DNA of 64,000 nt from Flavitalea plasmicola (GTDB lineage Bacteria; Bacteroidota; Bacteroidia; Chitinophagales; Chitinophagaceae): positions 588,956 through 652,955 of the forward strand of contig NZ_JAUOTO010000003.1 in the NCBI RefSeq assembly GCF_030546645.1. Reading direction: 5' to 3'. Below are positions 16,817-27,158 of this stretch, in pieces. The stretch's first letter is position 1. Every line of letters begins with the position of its first letter. The position numbers and the translations under genes were made by a program. Below the pieces are notes generated by a model. It worked only from the letters and a program-made list of their open reading frames with translations. It made no database searches and was not told the DNA's origin.

Positions 16817-18162
16817 GGAAGGTTGATGCCGGTATAATTTTGCGGTGTGATCCTTTTAAGCTCTTTCTTCAATGCCTGGGAGACCTTCAGTTTCTCGACA
16901 AATTGATGGATGGATGCTTTGTCGATGCCACCCTTGCCTCTTGTCAGCTCCTTCAATGCTTCATACGGCTGTGGATAATTCTCACGACGCAGAATGGTCT
17001 GGATGGCTTCCGCTACTACGGCCCAGTTGTTTTCCAGGTCCCTGTCCAGGCGGGCCCGGTTGAGCACCAGCTTTTCCAGCCCTTTTTCGATCGATTTCAG
17101 GGCAAGGATGGTGTGGGCAAAAGGAACGCCGATATTGCGCAGCACGGTTGAATCTGTCAGATCCCTCTGCAGCCGGGACACAGGAAGCTTTGACGCAAAA
17201 TGCCCGAACAGGGCATTGGCCACACCAAGATTGCCCTCGGCATTTTCGAAGTCGATGGGATTGACCTTATGAGGCATGGCGGAAGAGCCAATCTCTCCTT
17301 TTTTTGTCTTTTGTGAGAAGTAATCCATGGAGACATAGGTCCATATATCCCGGCAAAAATCTATGAGGATGGTATTTATCCGCTCCATGGCATGAAAATG
17401 GGCGGCCAGGTTGTCGTAATGCTCAATCTGGGTGGTATATTGCTGGCGTTGCAATCCCAGCGTGCCTTCCACAAAACCATTCGCCAGCTTTACCCAGTCT
17501 TTCTTAGGGAAGGCGACATAATGTGCATTGAAGTTACCGGTGGCCCCTCCGAACTTGGCGGAAAAAGGCACCTGGATGAACAGCTCCACCTGGTTCTCCA
17601 ACCTTTCGACAAACACCATGATCTCTTTCCCGAGGCGGGTAGGGCTTGCCGGTTGCCCGTGCGTCCTGGCCAGCATCGGCACATCCTTCCAGTCGCGAGC
17701 CAGTACCTGCAGCTGTCTCTTCAGATTCAGCAGGCCGGGAAGATATTCAAATTCCACGGCATGTTTCCACAACAGCGGGATGGCCGTATTATTGATATCC
17801 TGGGAGGTAAGGCCGAAATGCACCCACTCCCGGATATCCGGAGCGCCCGTACCGGTCTCCTCTATTTTTGTTTTGAGAAAATATTCGACAGCCTTCACAT
17901 CATGGTTGGTGACCTTCTCTGTCTTCTTCACCAGCTGTGCATCTTCCTGACTGAAGTTCTCCACTGCCGACTGCAGGCTCTTTCGCTGTGCGGCGGACAG
18001 GGGGAAAAGCTTTTGCTTTGCCAGGAACTGGAAATACTCCACCTCCACCAGCACCCGATAGCGGATCAGTGCAAATTCCGAAAAGTAATCATCCAGGTGT
18101 TGCACCTGGTGGCGATAGCGGCCGTCGATAGGGGAAATGGCGGTCAATGAGTTCAATTCCAT
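16813..18162 (-). CDS. purB: adenylosuccinate lyase
   Basis: 449 residues, near the usual 430-456. It starts MELNSLTAISPIDGRYRHQ, the standard opening of the long PurB form, and carries the superfamily signature SSAMPHKVNPIDFENAEGN at about residues 283-301 with the catalytic Ser. Other conserved parts are THGQPASPTRLGKE and TSQDINNTA. The enzyme cleaves SAICAR to AICAR and adenylosuccinate to AMP, releasing fumarate. It follows hutU by 46 bp on the same strand, so read-through from the hut genes is possible, although no functional link is needed. Its stop codon overlaps that of the convergent T9SS gene. Confidence 0.97.
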   Translation of the reverse strand: MELNSLTAISPIDGRYRHQVQHLDDYFSEFALIRYRVLVEVEYFQFLAKQKLFPLSAAQRKSLQSAVENFSQEDAQLVKKTEKVTNHDVKAVEYFLKTKIEETGTGAPDIREWVHFGLTSQDINNTAIPLLWKHAVEFEYLPGLLNLKRQLQVLARDWKDVPMLARTHGQPASPTRLGKEIMVFVERLENQVELFIQVPFSAKFGGATGNFNAHYVAFPKKDWVKLANGFVEGTLGLQRQQYTTQIEHYDNLAAHFHAMERINTILIDFCRDIWTYVSMDYFSQKTKKGEIGSSAMPHKVNPIDFENAEGNLGVANALFGHFASKLPVSRLQRDLTDSTVLRNIGVPFAHTILALKSIEKGLEKLVLNRARLDRDLENNWAVVAEAIQTILRRENYPQPYEALKELTRGKGGIDKASIHQFVEKLKVSQALKKELKRITPQNYTGINLP

Positions 18163-18208
18163 ATGGCGAAATTAACGTATTGCTCGTGGACAGAAAAATG
18201 ATCCGTAT

Positions 18209-19894
18209 TTATCGCTCTCCCAGGCGGCCGCCGATGTCCAGATGGTAACGGCGGGCAGTGTCCAGTGCAATGTCGTATCCGGCATCGGCATGACGGATCA
18301 CTCCCAGTCCGGGATCGTTGCGCAATACGCGTCCCAAACGCGCGGCTGCTTCAGCTGTCCCATCGGCAACGATGACCATGCCTGCATGAATGCTGTAGCC
18401 CATCCCAACACCTCCGCCATGATGGAGACTGACCCAGCTGGCTCCTCCTGCCGTATTCAGCAGGGCATTCAGCAACGGCCAATCGGCAACGGCATCGCTG
18501 CCATCCTTCATTGCCTCTGTCTCCCTGTTCGGGCTGGCCACGGAGCCCGTATCCAGGTGATCGCGACCGATGACAATGGGTGCTTTTACCTTTCCTTGCC
18601 TGACCAGCTCATTAAAGGCCAAACCGGCTTTTTCCCTTTCACCTTGCCCAAGCCAGCAGATCCTGGCAGGCAATCCCTGAAAAGCTATCTTTTCTTTCGC
18701 CAACTGAAGCCAGCGCTGCAGGCTGGCATTTTCCGGGAAAAGGCCGGCAATCACTTCGTCCGTGACAGCGATGTCAGCCGCATCGCCGCTGAGGGCTGCC
18801 CAGCGGAACGGCCCCTTACCTTCACAGAACAATGGACGTATGTAGGCGGGTACAAACCCTGGAAAATCAAACGCATTTTCCAGGCCCTTCTCCTTAGCCC
18901 TGGCGCGAAGGTTATTGCCATAGTCAAATGTGATCGCGCCGAGTCCCTGCATCTCCAGCATCAATTCAACATGGCGCCGCATGGACCGGTAAGCGTAGTC
19001 GATATATTCCTGCGGATTATCCGTCCTGAGCACTTTTGCCTGCTCATAGCTTATCTCATGCGGCCAGTAGCCGATGAGGGGGTCATGGGCAGAGGTCTGG
19101 TCCGTCAGCGTATCGGGTATGCAATTGCGTTGGATCATCCGCTCCAGCAGCAAGACGGCATTGCAAAGGACGCCGATGGACAGCGCCTGTCCTTTTTCTT
19201 TGGCTTCCAGGGCTTTGTCGATCGCTTCGTCTATGTCGCGGACCTTGATGTCAAGGTACCTTGTTTCCACCCGCTTGTCGATCCTCCACTCCTCCACTTC
19301 GGCGATCAGCGCAACTCCGCCATTCATCGTAATGGCCAGTGGCTGCGCTCCACCCATACCGCCCAGGCCCGCTGTGACGTTCAGCGTGCCTTTCAACGAT
19401 CCGCTGAAATGTTTGGCAGCGGCGGCGGCATAGGTCTCATAGGTGCCTTGTACAATACCCTGGCTGCCGATGTATATCCAGCTGCCGGCCGTCATCTGGC
19501 CGTACATCATGAGTCCCTTCTTTTCCAGCTCATCGAAGTGCTCCCAATCCGCCCATTTAGGCACAAGCTGCGAGTTGGAGATAAGTACACGGGGGGCGTC
19601 GCGATGTGTCCGCAGAATGCCCACTGGCTTACCGCTTTGTACCAGCAGGGTCTCATCTGCTTCCAGGTCTTTCAGCGCTTTGATGATCAGGTCCAGTGCT
19701 TCGAAATTACGGGCTGCCTTACCCCGGCCTCCATATACGATGAGCTCGTCGGGCCTTTCGGCCACTTCGGGGTCCAGGTTATTGAGCAGCATGCGGAGGG
19801 CAGCCTCCTGTATCCAGCCTTTGCATTGCAGCTGAGACCCCGTAGGTGTTTTGTATTTGACTGGATCGTAATGCCTGAAAGTAGTTGTGCTCAT
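18209..19894 (-). CDS. hutU: urocanate hydratase
   Basis: 561 residues from the ATG at 19894 ([19 protein letters not shown]); an upstream in-frame ATG adds 8 residues but would run into hutH. Conserved blocks of the NAD-dependent urocanase family are present: [33 protein letters not shown] (dinucleotide binding), [32 protein letters not shown] and [15 protein letters not shown] near the C-terminus. It converts urocanate to imidazolonepropionate, step two of histidine breakdown. The start codon is separated from the hutH stop by one base, so translation is probably coupled. Confidence 0.97.
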   Translation of the reverse strand: MSTTTFRHYDPVKYKTPTGSQLQCKGWIQEAALRMLLNNLDPEVAERPDELIVYGGRGKAARNFEALDLIIKALKDLEADETLLVQSGKPVGILRTHRDAPRVLISNSQLVPKWADWEHFDELEKKGLMMYGQMTAGSWIYIGSQGIVQGTYETYAAAAAKHFSGSLKGTLNVTAGLGGMGGAQPLAITMNGGVALIAEVEEWRIDKRVETRYLDIKVRDIDEAIDKALEAKEKGQALSIGVLCNAVLLLERMIQRNCIPDTLTDQTSAHDPLIGYWPHEISYEQAKVLRTDNPQEYIDYAYRSMRRHVELMLEMQGLGAITFDYGNNLRARAKEKGLENAFDFPGFVPAYIRPLFCEGKGPFRWAALSGDAADIAVTDEVIAGLFPENASLQRWLQLAKEKIAFQGLPARICWLGQGEREKAGLAFNELVRQGKVKAPIVIGRDHLDTGSVASPNRETEAMKDGSDAVADWPLLNALLNTAGGASWVSLHHGGGVGMGYSIHAGMVIVADGTAEAAARLGRVLRNDPGLGVIRHADAGYDIALDTARRYHLDIGGRLGER

Positions 19895-19895
19895 G

Positions 19896-21464
19896 TCAGA
19901 TGATTTTAAAAGCTTCAAATGTGCTGTTCAGATCGACGCCTTTCGCAGTGGCGGCTTCATCCACCTTCTTTACAAAGGAATGATCCCGGATGATGGTGCG
20001 CAATTGCAGAATATCTTCCGAAAAGATCCGGTCCTCACTGGCAAACCCGACAAAGTTACGGGCGTATTCATGGGCGGCTTCAAGTATTTCGCTGCTTCTC
20101 AGCGGCCGGCGGAACTCAATGGCCTGGCAGGCGCTCATCAGCTCGATGGCCAGGATATATTCTAAATTATCCAGCACCAGGCTGAGCTTGCGTCCGCTGA
20201 TACTGCCCATGCTGACATGATCTTCCTGTCCCAGGGAGGTGGGAATGCTGTCGGCACTGGCCGGGAAGCAAAGCGTCTTATTCTCCGTTACCAGCGCTGC
20301 TGTCGTATATTGAGGGATCATAAAACCGCTGTTAAGCCCTACATTTTTCATCAGCAGCAGCGGAAGCCCCCATTTACCTTCCAGCAGCAGGTAACACCGA
20401 CGGTCCGATATATTTCCGATCTCGGCCGCCGCCAGACAGGCATAGTCCAACGGCAGCGCCAGGGGCTGGCCGTGGAAATTACCCCCGCTGATCGTATCGC
20501 CCGCCCCTAAAATGATAGGATTATCAGTGACTGCATTCAGCTCTGTTTCGGTGAGCGCTCGGAGATGTTGCCAGGCATTGCGGGAGGCCCCGTGCACCTG
20601 GGGCATACAACGAAGGGAATAAGGGTCCTGTACGCGACCGCAATCCACATGGCTTTGCATGATGGCGCTGTTGTTCAGCAGGAGCCGGAGCCGCTGGGCC
20701 ACCAGCGTTGTGCCGGCGAAAGGCCGCAGCCGGTGTAGTCGTTCATCAAAAGGTGCCTTGGTGCCTGTGAGGGCCTCCAGGCTCATGGCGCCGATGATAT
20801 CGGCGGCTTCCAGGCAATAATGCAGCCGCTGGACGCCACTGGCGGCAAAAGCCAGGATGAATTGCGTACCGTTGATAAGGGCCAGCCCTTCCTTCGGACC
20901 CAACTGAAGAGGGGCGATCCCGAACAGGTCCAGCACTTCCCGGGCCGGCCTCCGGAGACCCTTGTGAAATACTTCTCCCAATCCTATCAGGGGCAGAAAA
21001 AGATGGGCGAGAGGGGCCAGGTCGCCGGATGCTCCAACCGAACCTTTTTCGGGCACCACGGGAATGACGTCATTATCGATATGCCAGCTGATACGTTGCA
21101 GGGTTTCCAGCCGGACGCCGGAAAAACCCTGGGCCAGGGCATGGATCTTTGTAATGAGCATGATACGCGCGATCGGCAAAGGGATCGGATCACCTACACC
21201 CACGCTGTGGCTCTGGAGGATCTTATGCTGCAGCGTACGGGTATCCTCCTCCGAGATCCTGGTATCGGCCAGGATGCCAAAACCGGTGTTGATACCATAC
21301 ACCGTAATATTGCGCTGGACGATGTCGGATACATGTTGCTGGCTGGCCAGCACTTTGGCGACGGCGCCAGGGGAAAGCTGTCCTTTCCGGCTGCCTTCAG
21401 CCAGGGCCATCACTGCCCCTATATCCAGGACGTCTTCGCCGTAATGGAAGATCTTTTCATTCAT
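19896..21464 (-). CDS. hutH: histidine ammonia-lyase
   Basis: 522 residues, usual for the family (about 505-525). The MIO prosthetic group forms from Ala-Ser-Gly in [17 protein letters not shown] near residue 145. YGINTGFG (about 55) holds the active-site Tyr loop, and [15 protein letters not shown] and [14 protein letters not shown] are also conserved. The enzyme deaminates histidine to urocanate. It is the first gene of a hutH-hutU pair; purB follows. The ATG is only 4 bp behind a TATTTTTG box, suggesting a leaderless message. The remaining hut genes are some 16 kb away on the other strand. Confidence 0.96.
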   Translation of the reverse strand: MNEKIFHYGEDVLDIGAVMALAEGSRKGQLSPGAVAKVLASQQHVSDIVQRNITVYGINTGFGILADTRISEEDTRTLQHKILQSHSVGVGDPIPLPIARIMLITKIHALAQGFSGVRLETLQRISWHIDNDVIPVVPEKGSVGASGDLAPLAHLFLPLIGLGEVFHKGLRRPAREVLDLFGIAPLQLGPKEGLALINGTQFILAFAASGVQRLHYCLEAADIIGAMSLEALTGTKAPFDERLHRLRPFAGTTLVAQRLRLLLNNSAIMQSHVDCGRVQDPYSLRCMPQVHGASRNAWQHLRALTETELNAVTDNPIILGAGDTISGGNFHGQPLALPLDYACLAAAEIGNISDRRCYLLLEGKWGLPLLLMKNVGLNSGFMIPQYTTAALVTENKTLCFPASADSIPTSLGQEDHVSMGSISGRKLSLVLDNLEYILAIELMSACQAIEFRRPLRSSEILEAAHEYARNFVGFASEDRIFSEDILQLRTIIRDHSFVKKVDEAATAKGVDLNSTFEAFKII

Positions 21465-21468
21465 CGGC

Positions 21469-21476
21469 CAAAAATA
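21469..21476 (-). promoter_or_regulatory. -7 promoter box of hutH, 4 bp before its ATG
   Basis: TATTTTTG on the minus strand, a full TAnnTTTG match. The message would start at or beside the initiation codon. No -33 box recognised. Confidence 0.5.
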
Positions 21477-21545
21477 ACGGCTTTTGACGGATTCCTTTTC
21501 TACTTATGCAGGTTGCGGAACAGGATGGACGAAACGGTGCTTAAA

Positions 21546-22292
21546 CTATTTAAGCAGCCTTCGAAGGAACTCCTCGCGGCGCCGGCTGGCGACCTCGATC
21601 GTATTACCGTCTTCCATCACCACATATCCCCCTCTTCCCTTATGGTACTTCTGGATCTTATGGAGGTTGATGATGTGCGAATTATGCACCCGGCAAAAGA
21701 TGGCGGCAGGCAGCAGGTCCTCATATTCCTTGATATTACGGGTCGCGATTATCTGTTCACCGTTCGTCAGGTAGATCGTGGTATAGCTGCCCTTGGCTTC
21801 AAAGCGCATAATGTCCTTGATAGGAATGAACACCAGCCCCGTCAGGGTAGGAACGGCCATTTTCTGCTGGGTGAGCTGGAAGGTCTCCACATTGTACAGG
21901 AGGGTTTCCATCTGGTCGATAAAGTTCTTTCCCTGCACTTCCCGCATGGCCCTTTGCAGGGCCGCCTGGAGATCATCGATGTCCACCGGTTTCAGCAGGT
22001 AGTCCACCGCACTGTACTTGAAGGCCCGGATGGCATAATTGTCAAATGCCGTGACAAAGATGACCTGAAAATCGATAGGCTGCAGCTGGTTCAACAGATC
22101 GAAAGCGTTGCCCTGCGCCATCTCGATATCCAGGAAAACCAGGTCTGGTTTTGCGCTCTGGATAGTGTGTACGCCCATTTCCACGCCGTCGGCTTTACCG
22201 ACAATCGTTACTTCAGGGCAATATCGCTCCAGGAGCCTTTCCAGCACCCTGATGCTGTCGATTTCATCATCGATCAATACTGTTCTGATCAT
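21546..22292 (-). CDS. LytTR-family response regulator
   Basis: 248 residues. A receiver domain (about 1-118) starts MIRTVLIDDEIDS with the acidic pair, has the phospho-acceptor Asp at about 55 (LVFLDIEM), the VTA Thr region and LLKP Lys. A LytTR DNA-binding domain fills about 140-245 (RFEAKGSYTTIYLTNGEQIIATRNIKEYEDLL ... FCRVHNSHIINLHKI). It overlaps the upstream sensor kinase gene by 4 bp and should be its partner. LytTR proteins usually bind pairs of short direct repeats about 21 bp apart; two such arrays of YGACAC occur in this window and are candidate targets. Confidence 0.95.
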   Translation of the reverse strand: MIRTVLIDDEIDSIRVLERLLERYCPEVTIVGKADGVEMGVHTIQSAKPDLVFLDIEMAQGNAFDLLNQLQPIDFQVIFVTAFDNYAIRAFKYSAVDYLLKPVDIDDLQAALQRAMREVQGKNFIDQMETLLYNVETFQLTQQKMAVPTLTGLVFIPIKDIMRFEAKGSYTTIYLTNGEQIIATRNIKEYEDLLPAAIFCRVHNSHIINLHKIQKYHKGRGGYVVMEDGNTIEVASRRREEFLRRLLK

Positions 22293-25219
22293 ATGGTATG
22301 TTTTTGATAGGCTGGATCGAACTTCGGAAATTTTACGATCACCCTGGTGCCCGATGCCTCTCCGTTGGCCTCTTTCAGGTCGATGATCTCCACTGTGATC
22401 TCCTCTTCGTTGGCGGCATTGATCAGCCGGATACGGTCCGCCGTAAGAGACATGCCCCTCGACTGGTATTCGATGTGCTCCCGCGTCTTGTAGCTGGCGG
22501 CTTTTTCGCGACCGATGCCGTTGTCCTCGATAGCGAATACAAGCAGCCTTTCCTCCTGACTGATGTTAATGCGTATATATCCTCCGGCGGATCTGCGATG
22601 ACGCAGTCCATGCCGCATGCAATTCTCTACATAAGGTTGAAGGATCATGGGAGGAATATACAGCGATTGGGCGTGCTTCAGCGAAGGGGCCACTTCGATG
22701 GAATAGTTCATTTTTTCCTTGAACCGAAGCTTTTCCAGCGAAAGATAGGTAGACAGATAATCTATCTCATCTGCCAGCGTGATATACGCTTTCGTGGAAT
22801 TGTTCAAGGTGGCGCGTATCAGCTTGGCAAAACCCGTGATATACTTATTGGCGGCGAATACGTCCTGGTCGAATACATATTGCTGGATGGAATTCAGGCA
22901 ATTGAAGATAAAGTGCGGGTTCATCTGCGCCTGCAGCGCCACGTGCTCCATTTCCATCAGCCGTGTGTTCAACATTTCTTTTTCCTCCTGCTGCCGGCGG
23001 ATGCTCCTGATGCGCAGACTGACGAACAGCCAGGTAAGGGAAAGGAAGGAGAGGAGGATGACCATGTAGAACCAGGTGGTCCGCCAGAAAGGAGTATCGA
23101 CGTTGAAGCGGATGGAACGTACTCCGCTCTCTACCCCGAACTTATTAACAGCCGCTAGCTGCAGCTCATAATCGCCGAAAGGCAGGGTGGGGTATTCCAG
23201 GAAAGTCTCCTTCGTGCTTTTCCAGTTGCTGTCCAGTCCGATCAAACGGTAGCGATAAGTGATATTGCCTGTGGACTTATAAGAGATGCCGGCAAAATCA
23301 AAGCGTATATTGTTCTCCGTATGACGCAGCTGCAGGAAAGGAGTATCAGGCAACCTGTCCCTGCCGGCATTGGTGATGCCCAGCAACACCAGACGGCAGC
23401 CGGCATTCAGGAAAGAGTTAGTGGCGTTGAAATAGCTCATCCCCTCCGGCGTTCCCGCAAACACAGTTTGTCCGGCAACGTAGACCGTATTGATCATGTT
23501 GGAAGCCAGGCCGTCCTTGGCGGTATAATGAGTAATGGAATACTCATGTCTGCTGATGTCCACCTTGTTCAGGCCTTTGTCCGTACCGACCCACAGTTCG
23601 TTGTCATGTGTGGCGAGCGCCCGGCAGATATCGCTGCTTAGTCCTTGTTTGACGGTTAGATAGGCCTGGGGCTTCCCGTCAACCAGGCCGATGACTCCTG
23701 CATCATAGGTCGCTACCCAGATCGTATGCCCCTTCGATACTGCAATGGACGAGATCCTCCTGTGGAGAAAGGGGATGCTATCTCCCAGGAATCGGGGTGG
23801 CCTGCCGCAGCATAATTTATAAAGCCCGTTGAGAGTACCGAAATACAACGTATCCTGATCCAGGAACAGGGCAGTACACCTTTCTCTCCAAAGCGTATCT
23901 TTAATCTTGAGTGACATTATATCCAGCAGGAACAGCCCCTTGCCATTGCCTATGATCAATTCCGAGGTATTCTTTCTCACAGCCACTTTCACCGGCATAG
24001 CCACTTCCATCTTGTATTCTTTGTACCGGGAAGTAGCCAGTCCCATATGGTCATGGCAGCCATAGACCAGGCCTCCGTCAAGGGTTCTATCTACAAACGT
24101 CGTGAAACCATAAGTAAAAAGAGCGACCTGATGTCCCTGCAGCGGCCCCTCCGGCAAAGGATATCTGAAGATCATTTCGTGATTGGCGCCGATCAGCAGT
24201 TCGCTGCCCACCTTGTTAATATATATAGCCGCACATGGCCTCGCGCGTAAATCGGGAAGGATCATATTTCTGATCTCATTGGAATTCAGGCGGTAGATCC
24301 CTTGCCCTACCGTACTGAACCAGAGATTACCTTCGTCGTCCGAGTAGGTCCTGCTCACTTGTACTCCTGGCAGGTAGGTCCTTTCCCTGCCAGTGTTTAC
24401 ATTCAGCTCAATTACGCCCGTGGCTGTATTTTCATATATTAGGCTATCTCCCTGGACGCCAAAAGATTCGTGGGTAAAATGCGACGCTTCGAATGGCCGG
24501 TGAAAGAACTTGCCTGTTTTCAGACTGCGAATGGAGGACTCCCTTATTGCTTCATGCCATATGGCAAGCCAGCTGTTGACGGCAACTCCAAGCGTATTCA
24601 GGGGCGAGTGCGGCGCGTGGAACAGCAGGGAGAAACGACCGTTCGACAGCCTGTAGAAGTCTTCGTCAGCCATCACCACAAAAGAATTGCCGTCGCCACC
24701 ACCAACGGCATAGAATCGGTCAACAGTCTTGCCATCGATGGCCTTGTAGTCAGTGACGCTTCCCTCAGGCGTTATGATGTGCAGCGCCTTCTGCTCCTGC
24801 AGGAGGATATTCCCATCCCTGTCTTCGGCAAAACCTTCGATATTATTGGCGCAATGGATCTTTTGCAGCAGGGTATCATTGTGCTGATTGTGGATCTTTC
24901 CCTTATAGTAGTAGCAGATGGAGGAATGAAAAGCGCCCATCCAGACCCGTCCTCTGGAATCACAGAACATCTGCAGCACTTCCATATCCGGAAGGCCGTC
25001 AGCCGTGGTAAAGCTGACGAAATGGGTCCCGTCAAACCTGCTCAGCCCCGTCTCCGTGCCGATCCACATAAACCCTTCCTTATCCTGTACGATACAATAG
25101 GCCGTTGAGCCGGCCAGGCCATCGCTGATATCGTAATGCGTATAGCTGTATTCCTGCGAAAGTGCGGAATAAGACAGCGTGATAAGGGCAATGATCAGCA
25201 GGAATAGGCTTGGCTTCAT
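22289..25219 (-). CDS. membrane sensor histidine kinase, two-component-propeller + Y_Y_Y + LytS-type kinase
   Basis: 976 residues. Signal peptide about 1-21; a long extracytoplasmic part with reg_prop repeats (DKEGFMWIGTETGLSRFDG, DDEGNLWFSTVGQGIYRL, THDNELWVGTDKGLNKVD) forming two predicted propellers; a Y_Y_Y-like domain about 630-710 (YRYRLIGLDSNWKS ... GDYELQLAAVNKFG); one membrane helix about 716-735; a coiled coil; then a His_kinase domain with His at about 769 (QMNPHFIFNCLNSI) and an ATPase domain with EDNGIGREKA. It senses something in the periplasm and should phosphorylate the LytTR partner. Its ATG overlaps the preceding glycosyltransferase stop (ATGA), placing it inside the glycan operon. 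Confidence 0.93.
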   Translation of the reverse strand: MKPSLFLLIIALITLSYSALSQEYSYTHYDISDGLAGSTAYCIVQDKEGFMWIGTETGLSRFDGTHFVSFTTADGLPDMEVLQMFCDSRGRVWMGAFHSSICYYYKGKIHNQHNDTLLQKIHCANNIEGFAEDRDGNILLQEQKALHIITPEGSVTDYKAIDGKTVDRFYAVGGGDGNSFVVMADEDFYRLSNGRFSLLFHAPHSPLNTLGVAVNSWLAIWHEAIRESSIRSLKTGKFFHRPFEASHFTHESFGVQGDSLIYENTATGVIELNVNTGRERTYLPGVQVSRTYSDDEGNLWFSTVGQGIYRLNSNEIRNMILPDLRARPCAAIYINKVGSELLIGANHEMIFRYPLPEGPLQGHQVALFTYGFTTFVDRTLDGGLVYGCHDHMGLATSRYKEYKMEVAMPVKVAVRKNTSELIIGNGKGLFLLDIMSLKIKDTLWRERCTALFLDQDTLYFGTLNGLYKLCCGRPPRFLGDSIPFLHRRISSIAVSKGHTIWVATYDAGVIGLVDGKPQAYLTVKQGLSSDICRALATHDNELWVGTDKGLNKVDISRHEYSITHYTAKDGLASNMINTVYVAGQTVFAGTPEGMSYFNATNSFLNAGCRLVLLGITNAGRDRLPDTPFLQLRHTENNIRFDFAGISYKSTGNITYRYRLIGLDSNWKSTKETFLEYPTLPFGDYELQLAAVNKFGVESGVRSIRFNVDTPFWRTTWFYMVILLSFLSLTWLFVSLRIRSIRRQQEEKEMLNTRLMEMEHVALQAQMNPHFIFNCLNSIQQYVFDQDVFAANKYITGFAKLIRATLNNSTKAYITLADEIDYLSTYLSLEKLRFKEKMNYSIEVAPSLKHAQSLYIPPMILQPYVENCMRHGLRHRRSAGGYIRINISQEERLLVFAIEDNGIGREKAASYKTREHIEYQSRGMSLTADRIRLINAANEEEITVEIIDLKEANGEASGTRVIVKFPKFDPAYQKHTI

Positions 25220-26223
25220 AACACCTTATAAAAATAAGGCTTATTTCGGATGATGGTCAGGCTCTTGCCAAGGACAATCTTAAAATTTTTACAATATTGC
25301 CGGAACTGAAAAAAAGTATAACGGGCACGGCGCCCATAGAATACCCGGGATACCCATACTCCTGCAAGGAACACGGGTACTTCCAGGAGATAACATACCA
25401 CATGGAACAGGAACCAACCAACGCCAAACTGCTTGCGTATGCGGACAAATGTCGAGAGCATGATCTGTAGGCCCTTGCGGTCGTAAAGATTATAGTAGCC
25501 TTTACCTTCCGATCCGAAGGTCTCGTTAGCCGAAGCGCCTTGCAGGTGTACGACATGCAGCTGCCCGTAGATGCACATTTTCCCCTGGCGTCGCAGCCGG
25601 CTGCACCATTCCGCCTCTTCGGCATAAAGAAAAAAATCCTCGTCCATCAGACCAGCCAGCTTGATAGCAGCCTTCTTCACCATCAGGAAAGCGCCATTGA
25701 TCCAATCCACTTCCACCAGGTCGCCTGCCTCCGGCACATTGGGCTTTGCGACCTTGAACAGCTCTCCCGCCTTTTTCACCAGGCTGCCCAGATAGGGCAG
25801 GGGCAGCAGGTAGTTCAGGCCCCCTTTCATGAAGTAATTTCCGGAGATCTGGGGCGTCCGGTCCAGGTTCAGCAGTTGAACGCCACAGGCGATGTAAGAT
25901 GAATCCCTGAAATTGGCATAGGACCTCTCAATTGCACGGTCCTCTATCAGCGTGTCGGAATTTAGCAAAAGCACGGTATTGCTTTGCGAGATCCGGATCC
26001 CCTCATTGTTCGACCGGGCAAAACCCGCATTGTAGTCCATGGCCAGCCACCTTATCTCCGGGAAGATCTGCATGACACGCTGCCGGCTGTCATCTCCCGA
26101 AGCATTATCCACTACAATGACTTCGAAAGACAGATCGCCCGCCTGTGCATACACTGTCCGCAGGCAATCGATCACCAGGTCAGGTGTCTTATAATTTACG
26201 ATGATGATGGAAAGGTCCGTCAA
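25216..26223 (-). CDS. glycosyltransferase family 2 (rhamnosyltransferase-like)
   Basis: 335 residues from a TTG start at 26223. This start is chosen because TTGA overlaps the stop of the preceding gene exactly as ATGA does elsewhere in this operon, and because the fold begins at once (LSIIIVNYKTPDLVIDCL). The longer ATG frame (from 26358) has a junk-like N-terminus inside the neighbour. GT2 features: VIVVDNASGDDS, LNSDTLI (DxD-like), then WINGAFLMVKKAA and EEAEWCSRLRRQG. The C-terminal 60 residues are hydrophobic. It should transfer a sugar, perhaps rhamnose, to a lipid-linked glycan at the inner membrane. Confidence 0.85.
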   Translation of the reverse strand: MTDLSIIIVNYKTPDLVIDCLRTVYAQAGDLSFEVIVVDNASGDDSRQRVMQIFPEIRWLAMDYNAGFARSNNEGIRISQSNTVLLLNSDTLIEDRAIERSYANFRDSSYIACGVQLLNLDRTPQISGNYFMKGGLNYLLPLPYLGSLVKKAGELFKVAKPNVPEAGDLVEVDWINGAFLMVKKAAIKLAGLMDEDFFLYAEEAEWCSRLRRQGKMCIYGQLHVVHLQGASANETFGSEGKGYYNLYDRKGLQIMLSTFVRIRKQFGVGWFLFHVVCYLLEVPVFLAGVWVSRVFYGRRARYTFFQFRQYCKNFKIVLGKSLTIIRNKPYFYKVL

Positions 26224-27158
26224 TGTTTTTTCTTTTTGGTAAAGCAAAGCCGGAGAAAGGCCCCCCATCCTGTGAGGCTCAGTGCCGCCAGGTGCTTCAG
26301 CTTCATCAGCGGCACATATAGAACCGTGACGAATGCCTGTCTCCGGGAGAGGTCCCATAATTTGCCGAGATACAGTCTGTACTTGCGCGCATTATTCTTC
26401 TGCACGGCATTGAAGACCGCAAACTTCCGGTATAGCAGCGCCAGCTGTGGCGGCGGGAGCTTCTTCTCCAGGCCCGTCATTTGTCTTTCGATCATGATCT
26501 TCGCAAGGTCATTTACCACGTCTCCCTGTGTCGAGGTGAGAGAGGAGGGATGTTCCCGGTAGAAATAAAGGTCGTATCCCGGAAGGTAGTAAAAGTTGAA
26601 TTGCAGGAAGGCCCGCATAAAGAAATCATAATCTTCGATCAGGAAAGCGCCCGGGTTATACCCTTTGTTTGCCCGGAATACCTCCTCTTTATACAGGAAA
26701 CATGCGCCGCATCCCAACCAGTCCGTAAAGCTGTCATAGATGTTGTGGAACGTCCGGGTGCCGAATACATGGCACTCTTCGTCGACAAGGGAATAGTCCG
26801 TGTATACAAGGTCCCGGTGAGGATCTGCCTCAAGAATGGCAACCATCTTTTCCAGGGCATCGGGCGCATAATAATTATCATCGGATGTCCATGTATGGTA
26901 TTTACCTCTTGCCTGTGCGAAACCGGTATTCAGCGAAAGGGGCAACTTCTTGTTGAACTCATTATGGATGATCTTGATACGGGCGTCCTGTCTCCCCAGC
27001 TCTTCAATGATCGATGCCGTATCATCGGTGGAGCAATCGTTGACGATGATCAGTTCGAAGTCCGTAAAATGCTGTGCCAGACAGCTCCCGACAGATTGCC
27101 GGATATACCGGGACCCATTATAGGTAGGCAGGACAATGGAAACCAGGGGGGCACTCAT
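26220..27158 (-). CDS. glycosyltransferase family 2
   Basis: 312 residues of GT-A type. It begins VSIVLPTYNGSRYIRQSVGS with ELIIVNDCSTDDT for nucleotide binding, WTSDDNYYAPDAL around the metal-binding Asp pair (about 90-100), and IEDYDFFMRAFLQF around the probable catalytic ED. The C-terminal third is basic and partly hydrophobic, probably membrane-associated. Donor and acceptor are unknown. It overlaps the wecB-like gene by 4 bp and the next glycosyltransferase by 4 bp, so all three are translationally coupled. Confidence 0.9.
   Translation of the reverse strand: MSAPLVSIVLPTYNGSRYIRQSVGSCLAQHFTDFELIIVNDCSTDDTASIIEELGRQDARIKIIHNEFNKKLPLSLNTGFAQARGKYHTWTSDDNYYAPDALEKMVAILEADPHRDLVYTDYSLVDEECHVFGTRTFHNIYDSFTDWLGCGACFLYKEEVFRANKGYNPGAFLIEDYDFFMRAFLQFNFYYLPGYDLYFYREHPSSLTSTQGDVVNDLAKIMIERQMTGLEKKLPPPQLALLYRKFAVFNAVQKNNARKYRLYLGKLWDLSRRQAFVTVLYVPLMKLKHLAALSLTGWGAFLRLCFTKKKKH

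Noticed and set aside
18242-19903. 553-codon plus-strand open frame opposite hutU
   Set aside because: It is the antisense shadow of a clear urocanate hydratase with GC-rich codons; the translation has no recognisable domain and no promoter or fitting start.
20820-22307. 495-codon plus-strand open frame across hutH and the LytTR gene
   Set aside because: Runs antisense through two well-supported genes of different families and has no protein-like features.
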